Both the position numbers and the translations under genes were made by a program. Shown piece by piece: positions 32,835-42,117 of a stretch of DNA of 64,000 nt. The notes beneath the pieces were generated by a model. The model ran no database searches and was not told where the DNA came from. It saw only the letters and a list, made by a program, of their open reading frames with translations. Each line of letters opens with the position of its first letter. Position 1 is the first letter of the stretch. The stretch is from positions 4,340,001 through 4,404,000 of the forward strand of contig NZ_CP018082.1 in the NCBI RefSeq assembly GCF_001886715.1. The letters are read 5' to 3'. Source of the DNA: Nocardia mangyaensis (GTDB lineage Bacteria > Actinomycetota > Actinomycetes > Mycobacteriales > Mycobacteriaceae).

Positions 32835-34550
32835 TCACCGCTGCAACACCCAGCGGTCCATGTTCCAGCCGGTACCGGCCTGCGTCGGCCCGGCTATCCC
32901 GTTCTGCATGCCGTGGCCGAACGCGATGATGCGCGGTGTCGCGAACAACGGGATGCTCGGCAGCTGCGCCCACAGCAGGTTCTCGGCCTCGGTCAGCAGA
33001 TTCAGCGTCACGGTCGAGTCGTCCTCTCCCGCAAGCTGATCGGTGATCGCATCGTAACGACCGTTCGCGAAGCCACCGACATCGAGTCCGCTACCGGCCC
33101 GCAACGCGGCGAAGGCGGTGACCCCGGCGGACGAGCCGGCGGGTCCGGGTACTCCCGCGGTCGAGCCGAGCACGGCGTCGACCGCGCCCTCGGCCAACCG
33201 GACCGGGGTGAAGTCGGGCGCACCCGCGTCGACCACGGAAATCCCCGCGCCACGGCACGAATCGGCGATCGCGGCCACCGTCCGCGCCCGGCGCTCGTCA
33301 GGTGCCTGATAGCCGATCCGGACGGTCGGCTGCGGCACGCCTGCCGAGGCCAGCGTCGCGGTGGCTGCCGGGATGTCGGTGCCCCGGTACTTGTCGGCGG
33401 CCCCGGTCACCGCCGGGTAGTACAGCGAATCCTGCTGCACCACATGGGCGTTGAGCGGCCCGGAGCCGAGACCGATGGCCGGCGGCTCGCCCGCCTTGCC
33501 CAGGGTGTCGAACAGGGCCTGGCGCGGCACACACTGAGCGAAGGCGCGACGCACCTCCACCGGCGCGAACACCCCCGCGGTGGCGAGCACGAGCTGTTCG
33601 GCGCCGCGGCTGGGGAGGGTCTGCTCGTCGAACCCGGCCAGATCCAGCTCGGCCACCGAGCCCGCGCCCAGATCCACCACGCCGAGCGCGTTCTCCTTCG
33701 CTTTGGCGGCGAAGTCGGTGCCCTTGGGCCACACCACGATCCGGCTGGTCTTCGGCGGCGAACCCCACCACTTCTCGTTGGCCACGAGCACCAAACCGTC
33801 ATCGGCGCCGAAGGATTCGATCCGGTACGGCCCCGAGGACGGGAAGTTGGTCAGATCGAGCGAGCCCGGCTTCATCGTCCAGCCCGCGTTCCAGAAATCG
33901 GCGATGCGCCCGAGCACCGCGCCGTCACCGGCCTGCAGGGCGCTCACCACATCCGGCACGCCCGCCGCCTGCGCCACCACGTGCGCCGGCAGGAGCTCCG
34001 CGGCGGTGAACAGGGTGCGCCACGGCAGGTAGTGCCTGCCGGGCCGGAACACCACGGTGGCGTCCTTGGACCCGGGCACGCAGTCGACCCGCTCGATGTC
34101 GGCGTAGCCGACCGTGCTGGCCGCGTCGAACAGCGGCACCGGGCCGTTGTCGCCCGGCCGGGTGTACTTGCCCGACCGGGCCGACCAGGCGAGCACCAGA
34201 TCGTCGCAGGAGGTCGCCACCCCGTCGGAGTACACCCCGTCCGGGTTGAGCCGGTACTGCACGGTCTGGGCCTCGCCCGGCACCTCCTTCGCGGTGCCCG
34301 CGTCGGTGTCGGCGACCTGCTGCCCATCGGGTCCGGTGTAGAAGAACCCGGTCAGCACGCGCCCGAACACCGCCGCGGCGCCACTGCTCGCGCCCAGCGT
34401 GCTGCCGCCGTTGTAGCTGGCGACCGCGGCGTCGACCGCGTACCCGATGGAGGGCACCTGGTTCGTGGTCGAGCACCCGGCCACCAGCCCGGCGGTTACC
34501 GCGGCGGCCGTGGCGAGCACGGTGATCAGTCGAATCCTGCTGCGTCGCAT
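32835..34550 (-). CDS. Family 5 solute-binding lipoprotein (Rv2585c-like)
   Basis: A 571-residue lipoprotein. The signal MRRSRIRLITVLATAAAV ends at lipobox LVAGC (Cys near residue 26). The mature part is an oligopeptide/dipeptide-binding-type (SBP_bac_5) domain. Landmarks are PDGVYSDGVATSCDDLVLAW, FRPGRHYLPWRTLF and WSARSGKYTRPGD. No ABC permease or ATPase lies nearby, so it may be an orphan receptor or have another envelope role. It sits between secF and apt as in M. tuberculosis. ATG 34550 follows AGGGGG. Confidence 0.88.
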   Translation of the reverse strand: MRRSRIRLITVLATAAAVTAGLVAGCSTTNQVPSIGYAVDAAVASYNGGSTLGASSGAAAVFGRVLTGFFYTGPDGQQVADTDAGTAKEVPGEAQTVQYRLNPDGVYSDGVATSCDDLVLAWSARSGKYTRPGDNGPVPLFDAASTVGYADIERVDCVPGSKDATVVFRPGRHYLPWRTLFTAAELLPAHVVAQAAGVPDVVSALQAGDGAVLGRIADFWNAGWTMKPGSLDLTNFPSSGPYRIESFGADDGLVLVANEKWWGSPPKTSRIVVWPKGTDFAAKAKENALGVVDLGAGSVAELDLAGFDEQTLPSRGAEQLVLATAGVFAPVEVRRAFAQCVPRQALFDTLGKAGEPPAIGLGSGPLNAHVVQQDSLYYPAVTGAADKYRGTDIPAATATLASAGVPQPTVRIGYQAPDERRARTVAAIADSCRGAGISVVDAGAPDFTPVRLAEGAVDAVLGSTAGVPGPAGSSAGVTAFAALRAGSGLDVGGFANGRYDAITDQLAGEDDSTVTLNLLTEAENLLWAQLPSIPLFATPRIIAFGHGMQNGIAGPTQAGTGWNMDRWVLQR

Positions 34551-34573
34551 GATGAGACCCCCTGCTCTCGGCG

Positions 34574-35758
34574 TCAGTGCCTTCTCTTGTGCCGCTTCCC
34601 GCTGGGCCGGCTGCCCGGCCGAGGCGCGCCCGCGTCGGTCGGCCGCGGACCACGGGCGGCACCCGCGCTCGCGCCCACCGGAACCCGGGGGGCCACGCCG
34701 ATTCCGGCCCGCTTGTCGAGCACCTTCTTGGTGTGCGTGGCCACCGGACCCCAGCGTTCCTTGATCGACACCAGCACCGGGACGGCGAAGAAGATCGAGG
34801 AGTAGGCGCCGACGATCATGCCGACCAGCTGCACCAGCGCGAGGTCCTTGAGCGTGCCCACGCCGAGCAGCCAGACCGCGATCACCAGCATGCCGATGAT
34901 CGGCAGGATACCGATGACGGTGGTACTGATCGAGCGCATCAGAGTCTGGTTGGCGGCCAGGTTCGCCTGTTCGGCATAGGTGCGTTTCTTCAGGTGCAAC
35001 ACACCCCTGGTGTTCTCCTCGACCTTGTCGAAGACCACCACGTTGTCATAGAGCACGAAGCCCAGGATCGTGAGCAGACCGATCACCGCGGCCGGGGTCA
35101 CCTCGAACCCGACCAGCGAATAGATACCCGCGGTGACGATCAGGTTGAAGAACAGCGACACGATGGCCGCGATCGACATGTCGCGTTCGAAGCGGATCGC
35201 GATGTAGATCATCGTCAACACGACGAACACCGCCAGCGCGATCAGCGCTTTCTGGGTGATCTGCCCACCCCAGGTCTCGCTGATCTCGGCGAAACTGATG
35301 GCGTTGCGAGTGACCTCCCCGGAGGCATCCTTGGGCTGGAACCGATCGAACAGCGCGGTCTGCACCTGCTCGATCTGGGCGACGTCGAGGGCTTCCGAGC
35401 GCACCTGGATGGTCGCGCTGGCACCGGAGCCGACCCGTTGCACCGAGACCGGCCCGTGGCCGAGCGCCTCGGCGTAGACGTCCTCCACCTGCTGGGTCGT
35501 GATCTCGTCGGTGGCGGGGATCTGGATCCGCGAGCCGCCGGTGAAGTCGATGCCGAGGGTGAATCCGCGCACCGCGATGCTGAGCAGCGAGACCAGCAGG
35601 AAGATCGCCGCGAGGGTGTAGAAGAACTTGCGCCTGCTGATGATCGGGAAGCCACCGGTACCGGTGTAGAGCCGCTCCAGGAAGGTGTGGTGCGGAGCCG
35701 AGGCGGGCTCGGCCTTGTCGAGTGCCACCGATTCGCCGGTGGGATTGGCGTTGGTCAT
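34574..35758 (-). CDS. secF: Protein translocase subunit SecF
   Basis: A 394-residue RND-type membrane protein with six predicted helices. The large external P4-like loop begins at LGIDFTGGSRIQI, the conserved SecF FTGG motif. It works with SecD to pull exported proteins through SecYEG using the proton gradient. The C-terminal tail is basic and disordered (KRHKRRH). The ATG overlaps the secD stop (ATGA). The gene order yajC-secD-secF is kept. Confidence 0.96.
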   Translation of the reverse strand: MTNANPTGESVALDKAEPASAPHHTFLERLYTGTGGFPIISRRKFFYTLAAIFLLVSLLSIAVRGFTLGIDFTGGSRIQIPATDEITTQQVEDVYAEALGHGPVSVQRVGSGASATIQVRSEALDVAQIEQVQTALFDRFQPKDASGEVTRNAISFAEISETWGGQITQKALIALAVFVVLTMIYIAIRFERDMSIAAIVSLFFNLIVTAGIYSLVGFEVTPAAVIGLLTILGFVLYDNVVVFDKVEENTRGVLHLKKRTYAEQANLAANQTLMRSISTTVIGILPIIGMLVIAVWLLGVGTLKDLALVQLVGMIVGAYSSIFFAVPVLVSIKERWGPVATHTKKVLDKRAGIGVAPRVPVGASAGAARGPRPTDAGAPRPGSRPSGKRHKRRH

Positions 35759-37479
35759 CGTGACATCTCCTTCGGCCGGACCTGGCCCGCGCCGCGTTCC
35801 CTGGCGATCTGCTGCACCACACCCAGACCGTTCACCGACGGCTTGGCCCAGAACGGGGAGCGCGCGGCGAGCATCATCAGCGGGGCGGTGACCAGGTAGA
35901 GCACGATCACGTCGAGGACGGTGGTGATACCGAGGGTGAAGGCGAAGCCCTTCACCTGACCGGCGGCGAGCAGATACAGCACGACCGAGGCGATCAAGCT
36001 GACCGTCTTGCCGGACAGGTTGGTGCGCTGGGCGCGGCCCCAGCCGCGCGGCACCGCCGAGCGGAAGCTGCGGCCCTCACGCATCTCGTCCTTGATGCGT
36101 TCGAAGAACACCACGAACGAGTCGGCGGTCAGACCGATACCGATGATCAGACCGGCGATACCGGCCAGGTCGAGGGTGAACGACATCCAGCGTCCGAGCA
36201 GCACGATGATGCCGTAGACGGCGAACCCGGCCACGACCAGCGAGAACCCAGCGAGGAAGCCGAGCAGCCGGTACACGAGCAGGCAGTACATCAGCACCGC
36301 GATCAGGCCGACCGCACCGGCCAGCAGACCGGCCTTGAGCGAGGACAGGCCGAGGGTGGCCGAGACGGTCTCGGCTTCCGAGGTCTGGAACGACAGCGGC
36401 AGTGAGCCGTACTTCAGGGTGTTGGCCAGCTCGGCCGCGCTGTCGGCGTTGAAACTGCCCGAGATCGACGTGCGACCGCCCAACTGCGGACCCTGCTGCA
36501 CCACCGGCGCGCTGACCACCTCCGAGTCGAGTACGAACGCGACCCGCTGGTTGAGGTACTCACCGGTCAGATCGGCCCAGGCGTCCGAACCCGAACCCTT
36601 GAACTCGAGGTTCACCTCGTGCCGGGCCTGCTGGGGGTTCAGCCCGGAGGTGGCGTCCGCGATCTCCTGGCCGTCGATGCGGCTCGGGCCGAGCAGGAAC
36701 ACCTCGGTGCCGTCCTGCGAGCAGGTGACCAGTGGCAGCGCCGGGTCGTCGTTACCGGCCAGAGGGTCGGGCACGGTGCAGTCCATGCTCGCCATGGCGA
36801 CCTGCTGCACGGCCTGATCGGTGCTCTGGCGCAGCGCCTTGGCGTCGGCGATCTCCTTGGCCTGCTGCTCCTGGAAGGTGGGGCTGCCCGGCGACGGCGT
36901 CGGGGTCGGGGGTGCCTGGGCGGGGAACACCCGCGACTGTGGGGCCGGCGTGGTCTCGCCGTCGGCCGGGGCGGGCGCGTCGGTCGCCGGTGCCGGGGCA
37001 TCGGTGGCCGGTGCCTGCGGATCCTGGCCGTCGGCAGGCGGCGCCTGCGGTGCCGTCCCGCCGGTGGGCGGGGCCTCCGGGGCGGCGCCACCGGCCTGCG
37101 GCGGCGTGGCGGCCAGCACCGGGCGGATGTAGAGCTTGGCGGTGGTGGCCAGCGCACGCGCCTGCTGGCTGTCGTCGCCGGGCACCGTGATGACGATGTT
37201 GCTGCCGTCGATGACCACCTCGGAGCCGGAGACACCGAGACCGTTGACACGGTTCTCGATGATCTCCTGCGCCTTCTTCAGGCTGTCCTGGCTCGGGTTG
37301 CTGCCGTCCGGGGTGCGCGCGGTCAGGGTGACGCGGGTACCGCCCTGCAGGTCGATGCCGAGCTTGGGCGTGGGGGATTTGTCACCGGTGAAGAACACCA
37401 GCGCGTAGATCACGGCCAGCAGCGCGGCGTAGACGCCGAGCAGCCGGAACGGATGCGCCGATCCTTGGGAAGGTGGCAC
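35755..37479 (-). CDS. secD: Protein translocase subunit SecD
   Basis: A 574-residue partner of SecF (M. tuberculosis SecD is 573). The first helix (about 11-31) precedes LGIDLQGGTRVTL, the SecD DLQGG motif. A Pro/Ala-rich insertion (about 130-205) is typical of actinobacterial SecD. Five C-terminal helices follow from about residue 370, including GFSLVVAGFAVYGI and GIGLTADSFVVFFERIKDE. GTG 37479 is the start; a nearby ATG is out of frame. Confidence 0.96.
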   Translation of the reverse strand: MPPSQGSAHPFRLLGVYAALLAVIYALVFFTGDKSPTPKLGIDLQGGTRVTLTARTPDGSNPSQDSLKKAQEIIENRVNGLGVSGSEVVIDGSNIVITVPGDDSQQARALATTAKLYIRPVLAATPPQAGGAAPEAPPTGGTAPQAPPADGQDPQAPATDAPAPATDAPAPADGETTPAPQSRVFPAQAPPTPTPSPGSPTFQEQQAKEIADAKALRQSTDQAVQQVAMASMDCTVPDPLAGNDDPALPLVTCSQDGTEVFLLGPSRIDGQEIADATSGLNPQQARHEVNLEFKGSGSDAWADLTGEYLNQRVAFVLDSEVVSAPVVQQGPQLGGRTSISGSFNADSAAELANTLKYGSLPLSFQTSEAETVSATLGLSSLKAGLLAGAVGLIAVLMYCLLVYRLLGFLAGFSLVVAGFAVYGIIVLLGRWMSFTLDLAGIAGLIIGIGLTADSFVVFFERIKDEMREGRSFRSAVPRGWGRAQRTNLSGKTVSLIASVVLYLLAAGQVKGFAFTLGITTVLDVIVLYLVTAPLMMLAARSPFWAKPSVNGLGVVQQIARERGAGQVRPKEMSR

Positions 37480-37575
37480 AGCAGGTCATCTCCTAGGCGG
37501 AAGTCGAGGCTGGTTCGGTGGACACGACGGTGCCCGGCCGGGCACGCTGGGCGCCCGGCGGAAGGTGTGACGGGG

Positions 37576-37917
37576 TCAGTCCTTGGTCAGCCGGGTCTCG
37601 GTCTGATCCACGGCTTCCTCGACGGCGGCATCGGTCGCGGCGGGGGTCTCCTCGCCCACCGGCTCCTCCACCCGGACCTCACGGATCGCCTGGCGCAGCC
37701 AGGTGGTGACGACCTCCTCGGCGATCTCCAGGTCGACGGTGGTCTCGTCGAGGTCGACGATGGTGCCGTACAGACCCGAGGTGGTGATCACGGAGTCACC
37801 GACCTTCAAGCTCTCCTGCATGCTCGAGACCTTCTCGGCCTCCCGCTTCTGTTTGCGGATACCGAAGAACATCGGCACGAGCAGGGCCAGGATCAGCAGC
37901 GGAAACAGGAAGTCCAT
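37576..37917 (-). CDS. yajC: Preprotein translocase accessory subunit YajC
   Basis: A 113-residue protein with one N-terminal helix (MDFLFPLLILALLVPMFFG) and a cytosolic YajC domain (LKVGDSVITTSGLYGTIVDLDE). It associates with SecDF. First gene of the yajC-secD-secF-lipoprotein-apt operon, 96 bp before secD. The acidic C-terminal tail (about 90-113) is longer than in E. coli. Confidence 0.94.
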   Translation of the reverse strand: MDFLFPLLILALLVPMFFGIRKQKREAEKVSSMQESLKVGDSVITTSGLYGTIVDLDETTVDLEIAEEVVTTWLRQAIREVRVEEPVGEETPAATDAAVEEAVDQTETRLTKD

Positions 37918-38032
37918 CGTCGAAGTCAGTCCCTAGTCAGTGGGTGGACGTGCAAGTACGCCTGACAGTCTGCCAGTTCTCCATCGCGGCGACACACCGG
38001 ACACCCGGTGGGGAGGCCGGACGGAGTCGAAA

Positions 38033-38065
38033 CGGCCCCGGTCCGCGCGGCGCGGACCGGGGCCG
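38033..38065 (-). terminator. Terminator downstream of the flavin monooxygenase gene
   Basis: CGGCCCCGGTCCGCG and its exact complement form a 15-bp perfect stem with a 3-nt loop, 17 bp beyond the stop at 38083. Confidence 0.8.
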
Positions 38066-38082
38066 GGTGGGGTCGAGCGTGC

Positions 38083-39573
38083 TCAGGCGGTACGCCCGTA
38101 GGTGTAGTCGTCGAGCGGGAAGGTGACCGCCTCGCGGTGTGCGTTGACGGTGCTGGTCGGCCGCAGCAGCGCGGCCTCCCCGTGCTGGTTGAAGTAGTAG
38201 CTGCGGGCGGTCGAGCAGTCGCCGCCGTAGAACACCGACGAGCCGAGCTTGTCGGTGACCCGGTCGAGGAACTCCGCGTTGGCCCGCTCGGTGACCTCGA
38301 AGGTCTGCTCGCCGCGCCGGAACAGTTCGGTGAACAGCCTGCCCATGTGCTTCATCTGGGCCTCGATGGTGGTGAAGTACGACAGCCCGCTGTAGGAGTA
38401 GGGGCTGTTGAGGCTCAGGAAGTTCGGGAACCTGGGCACGGTGATGCCCTCGTAGGCCTGGAAGCGGTTGTCGCGCCAGAACTTTCCGAGATTCACCCCG
38501 TCACGGCCGACGATCTCGATGGCCGGGAAATTCACGTCCCACAGGTTGAAGCCGGTGGCCAGCAGCAGGGTGTCGATCTCGGTCTTGCGCCCGTCGGCGG
38601 TGACGATGCCGTCGGGCTCGACGTGGTCGATCGAGTTCGTCTCCAACCGCACGTGCGGTTCGTTGAAGGTCTTGAAGTACTGATTGGAGAAGGTGGGCCG
38701 CTTGCAGCCGAAGTCGTAGTGCGGGGTGAGCCCGGCCCTGGTGTCCTTGTCTCGCACCTGCGCGAACAGATGCGCCTTGGCCAACGCCGCGGCCGCCTTG
38801 TTCAGCGGCTTGGCCTGCGCGTAGTGCAGCACGCCGACGACCATGAGCGCCTCGAGCATGCCGGTGTTGACCAGCCGCGCGGCCTTCTGGGTGAGCGGCA
38901 CCTTGGCGAAGACCTGCTGAACCGGCTTCGGGATCGGCACGTCGACCTTGGGCACCACCCAGATCGGAGTGCGCTGGAACACTGTCAGCGCGGCGACCTT
39001 CTTGGCGACCTCGGGCACCAGCTGCACCGCGGTGGCGCCGGTGCCGATCACCGCGGCCCGGCGGTCGGTGAGGTCGTAGCCGTCGTCCCAGTCGGTGGTG
39101 TGGATGATCTTGCCCGCGAAGGACTCGATCCCCGGGAACGGCGGAGTGTAGGGCTGGGACAGGAACCCGGTCGCGGCGAGCAGATAGCGCGCGGTCAGTG
39201 TCTCCCCACCGGCGACGGTGACCACCCATTGCTGGTTGTCCTCGTCCCAGCGGGCGCCCTCGACGACGGTCCCGAAGCGCATCCGCCGGCGCAGGTCGTA
39301 CTTGTCGGCCACGAACTCGGCGTACTTCTTGAGCTCGGCGCCGGGCGCGAACAGCCGCGACCAGTACGGATTCGGCTCGAAGGAATAGGAGTAGGTGACC
39401 GAGGCGATGTCGACCGCCAGGCCGGGGTACCGGTTCACATGCCAGGTACCGCCGAGGTCGTCCTCGCGCTCCAGGATGACGAAATCGCGCAGGCCGAGCC
39501 GGTCGAGTTCGATGGCGGCCCCGATGCCACCGAAACCCGCCCCGACGATGACCGCGTCCAACTGAGGTGCCAC
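38083..39573 (-). CDS. Flavin-containing (Baeyer-Villiger-type) monooxygenase
   Basis: A 496-residue FAD/NADPH enzyme. The FAD motif GAGFGGIG is at about residues 10-17, the Baeyer-Villiger fingerprint FAGKIIHTTDW near residue 150 and the NADPH motif VIGTGATAVQ near 175. ATGFN occurs near the C-terminal third. Members insert an oxygen into ketones or oxidise heteroatoms; the substrate is not readable. GTG 39571-39573 follows GGAGG. A short inverted repeat at 39617-39633 upstream looks like a repressor site. It is divergent from the DivIVA-like gene. Confidence 0.88.
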   Translation of the reverse strand: MAPQLDAVIVGAGFGGIGAAIELDRLGLRDFVILEREDDLGGTWHVNRYPGLAVDIASVTYSYSFEPNPYWSRLFAPGAELKKYAEFVADKYDLRRRMRFGTVVEGARWDEDNQQWVVTVAGGETLTARYLLAATGFLSQPYTPPFPGIESFAGKIIHTTDWDDGYDLTDRRAAVIGTGATAVQLVPEVAKKVAALTVFQRTPIWVVPKVDVPIPKPVQQVFAKVPLTQKAARLVNTGMLEALMVVGVLHYAQAKPLNKAAAALAKAHLFAQVRDKDTRAGLTPHYDFGCKRPTFSNQYFKTFNEPHVRLETNSIDHVEPDGIVTADGRKTEIDTLLLATGFNLWDVNFPAIEIVGRDGVNLGKFWRDNRFQAYEGITVPRFPNFLSLNSPYSYSGLSYFTTIEAQMKHMGRLFTELFRRGEQTFEVTERANAEFLDRVTDKLGSSVFYGGDCSTARSYYFNQHGEAALLRPTSTVNAHREAVTFPLDDYTYGRTA

Positions 39574-39616
39574 GTCGAACCTCCAAGCACAACACCGTGC
39601 TCATCGAAAAAGTGTC

Positions 39617-39633
39617 TGTTACAGAGAGTAACA
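39617..39633. promoter_or_regulatory. Inverted repeat operator upstream of the monooxygenase gene
   Basis: TGTTAC and GTAACA flank a 5-bp centre (AGAGA), 44 bp upstream of the GTG start. The form fits a TetR-type dimer site. No TetR gene is adjacent. Confidence 0.4.
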
Positions 39634-39755
39634 TCGTCACGATCTCGCGGCCACCCGGTGTACAGTCACGCGGTACGGCGGCCGTCGATCGACGGCGTCG
39701 TCAGTCGCTGCCCCGATGACGAAAACCCGTGGGATAGAAGGGCAATCCTGACACA

Positions 39756-40334
39756 ATGACCGCTGTGACGCCCGACGACGTGAGCCGCACCCACTTCGCC
39801 ATGCCGAACCTCGGCCACCGTGGCTACCACGCCGACGAAGTCGATGCCTTCCTCGAACTGGTCTCGGCCACCCTGGACGGACAGGGCGCCCTCACCGCCG
39901 ACGACATCCGCCACGTCCACTTCGGCGCCCCGCGATTCGGCGGTCGCGGCTATCAGGCCGACCAGGTCGACGATTTCCTCGACCGGGTCAGGACCGAACT
40001 CGAACACCGGCAGAAGGGCGGCGCACCGGTCCCGGCGGCACGCCTTGGTGACGACATCGCCGAGATGCTGACCCCCGACGACGTGCACCGCATGCGGTTC
40101 AGCCAGTCCGCGGTCGGCAGGCGCGGCTACCACGAGGAAGAGGTCGACGCCTTCCTCGACCTGGTCGCGGCGACCCTGGCCCACAACGGCCCGGGCAGCC
40201 TGACCGCCACCGACGTGCGCGGAGTCCGGTTCACCGACACCCGCCTCGGAACCCGCGGCTACTCCCGCGAAGAGGTCGACGCCTTCATCGACCTGGTGAT
40301 CACCGCACTCGAGCACGCCGAACGCCGGGTATGA
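39756..40334 (+). CDS. Protein of four tandem DivIVA-like motifs
   Basis: A 192-residue protein built from four copies of a DivIVA N-terminal-type motif at about residues 5-40, 45-83, 105-143 and 149-187. Each has the form [32 protein letters not shown]. It has no long coiled coil, unlike true DivIVA/Wag31. DivIVA N-terminal domains bind curved or polar membranes, so a multivalent membrane or pole binder is plausible. ATG 39756 lacks a close ribosome site, so it may be leaderless; GTG 39765 is an alternative start. Divergent from the monooxygenase gene. Confidence 0.75.
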   Translation: MTAVTPDDVSRTHFAMPNLGHRGYHADEVDAFLELVSATLDGQGALTADDIRHVHFGAPRFGGRGYQADQVDDFLDRVRTELEHRQKGGAPVPAARLGDDIAEMLTPDDVHRMRFSQSAVGRRGYHEEEVDAFLDLVAATLAHNGPGSLTATDVRGVRFTDTRLGTRGYSREEVDAFIDLVITALEHAERRV

Positions 40335-40490
40335 GGTTCTCGGCCACCTCTCGATCCCCCGCGGCACCAGCCGCCCACAGACATGGTTCTCGGCCGCCTC
40401 GATCTGGACTGACCAGAGGGTGCGACGAAGGAGTACCCGGCGGGAGGGAAGATCGAGGGAACAGGCCGAGAACCCGCGGCACCAGCCGCC
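40335..40490. repeat. Intergenic module of direct and inverted repeats
   Basis: GGTTCTCGGCC occurs at 40335-40345 and 40385-40395 and inverted at 40464-40474. The 18-bp CCCGCGGCACCAGCCGCC occurs identically at 40358-40375 and 40473-40490. The inverted copies can pair over about 80 bp to make a long hairpin. The module fills the gap between the DivIVA-like gene and the convergent gtrA-like gene, and may act as a terminator or a small mobile repeat. Confidence 0.7.
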
Positions 40491-40495
40491 ATGTC

Positions 40496-41008
40496 TCAGC
40501 CCTGGATGCTGTGGAGTTCGGCTTCGCGCAGGTCGTCGGGGAACACGTAGCGGCGGAACGCCCAGAAGCGGAACGCCATTGCCAGCAGGACGCCCAGGAT
40601 CTGCCCGGAGACGAAGTTCGCGACCATCTGCACGGCCGGATCCACGTGCGGCACACGCAGATTCAGCAAGTACAGCGAGATCGCCTGCGGGAGCATGGTG
40701 ACACCGATGCCGAGCGCGCTCACGGTGAAGAACAGCGCCGCTTCGTGGCTGCGCTGTCGGCCACCGCGAGTGCGGAAGGACCACTCGCGGTTGAGAATGT
40801 AGGAGGCGATGGTCGCGATCAGCGCGCCGAGCAGGCGTGCCGTCAGCGGCTTGTCGCCGAGCACGGTCAGCTTCAGCGCGTACACGACGCCGGTGTCGAT
40901 GAACCAGGTCGTCGCGCCGACGACCGCGAACTTCAAGAGTTCCCGGTGCGCGAGAGCCACCGAGCGCAACGGCTCGGGGAGACGCTGCACCACCGCATGG
41001 ACTGCCAC
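40496..41008 (-). CDS. GtrA-family membrane protein
   Basis: About 170 residues with four membrane helices. The signature ELLKFAVVGATTWFIDTGVVYAL starts the first helix and NREWSFRT lies between helices two and three, as in GtrA proteins that flip polyprenyl-linked sugars or otherwise serve envelope glycosylation. GTG 41006-41008 is preferred. TTG 41056 overlapping the ruvB stop would add 16 residues and couple it to ruvB. Neither start has a strong ribosome site. Confidence 0.75.
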   Translation of the reverse strand: MAVHAVVQRLPEPLRSVALAHRELLKFAVVGATTWFIDTGVVYALKLTVLGDKPLTARLLGALIATIASYILNREWSFRTRGGRQRSHEAALFFTVSALGIGVTMLPQAISLYLLNLRVPHVDPAVQMVANFVSGQILGVLLAMAFRFWAFRRYVFPDDLREAELHSIQG

Positions 41009-41052
41009 CAAGCCGACAGTAGACGACACCGGCGCGGCGTGCCCGTTCGGTG

Positions 41053-42114
41053 TCAAGCTGGTTCGCGCCCACGCACTTCGATCGCGCCGATCAGCAGATC
41101 CGGTGGTGGCACCAGACCGAGGTGCTCCCAGGCCGCGGCGGTCGCGACCCGGCCGCGTGGGGTGCGGGCGACGAGTCCGGCACGCACGAGGAAGGGTTCG
41201 CAGACCTCTTCGACCGTGGCCGCTTCCTCGCCGACGGCGACCGCGAGCGTCGAGACGCCCACCGGTCCCCCGCCGAATCCGCGCACCAGTGCGCCGAGGA
41301 CGGCCCGGTCGAGCCGGTCGAGGCCGAGCACGTCGACGTCGTAGACCTCGAGCGCGGCCTGGGCGATCGGCAGCGTGATGAAGCCGTCGGCCCTGACCTC
41401 GGCGAAGTCGCGGACGCGGCGCAGCAGCCGGTTGGCGATGCGCGGCGTGCCCCTGGATCGATCGGCCACCTCGGCGGCGGCGTCGTCGTCGATCTGTACA
41501 CCGAGGATGCGGGCCGAGCGCAGCAGGATCCGCAGCAGTTCGCCGGTGTCGTAGAAGTCCATGTGGCCGGTGAAGCCGAAGCGGTCGCGCAGCGGGCCGG
41601 TCAGCGCGCCGGAGCGGGTGGTCGCGCCGACGAGGGTGAACGGTGCGATGTCCAGGGGGATCGAGGTCGCGCCCGGGCCCTTGCCGACGACCACGTCGAC
41701 ACGGAAATCCTCCATCGCCAGGTAGAGCATCTCCTCGGCGGGCCGGGCCATCCGGTGGATCTCGTCGATGAACAGCACATCGCCTTCGACCAGGTTCGAC
41801 AGCATGGCAGCGAGGTCGCCCGCGCGTTCGAGGGCGGGGCCGGAGGTGATGCGCAGGGCGGTACCGAGTTCGGTGGCGATGATCATCGCCATGCTGGTCT
41901 TGCCCAGACCCGGTGGCCCCGAGAGCAGCACGTGGTCGGGCGTCGCGCCGCGTTGGCGGGCGCCGCGCAGGACCAGGGCGAGCTGTTCGCGGACGCGGGG
42001 CTGGCCGATGAACTCGTCGAGCGAGGGCGGGCGCAGGCCGGTCTCGGCTTCGCCGTCGGTGGGCAGATACCGGGCGGTGAGCGCGGAGTCGTCGAAGTCC
42101 TCGTCGGCGTCCAT
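41053..42114 (-). CDS. ruvB: Holliday junction branch-migration helicase RuvB
   Basis: A 353-residue AAA+ ATPase. Walker A is GPPGLGKTS, Walker B is FIDEIHRM, sensor 1 is VGATTRSG and the arginine finger lies in GPLRDRFGF. It powers branch migration of Holliday junctions with RuvA and RuvC. Last of the ruvC-ruvA-ruvB operon, 3 bp after ruvA. ATG 42112-42114. Confidence 0.97.
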   Translation of the reverse strand: MDADEDFDDSALTARYLPTDGEAETGLRPPSLDEFIGQPRVREQLALVLRGARQRGATPDHVLLSGPPGLGKTSMAMIIATELGTALRITSGPALERAGDLAAMLSNLVEGDVLFIDEIHRMARPAEEMLYLAMEDFRVDVVVGKGPGATSIPLDIAPFTLVGATTRSGALTGPLRDRFGFTGHMDFYDTGELLRILLRSARILGVQIDDDAAAEVADRSRGTPRIANRLLRRVRDFAEVRADGFITLPIAQAALEVYDVDVLGLDRLDRAVLGALVRGFGGGPVGVSTLAVAVGEEAATVEEVCEPFLVRAGLVARTPRGRVATAAAWEHLGLVPPPDLLIGAIEVRGREPA

Positions 42115-42117
42115 CGT

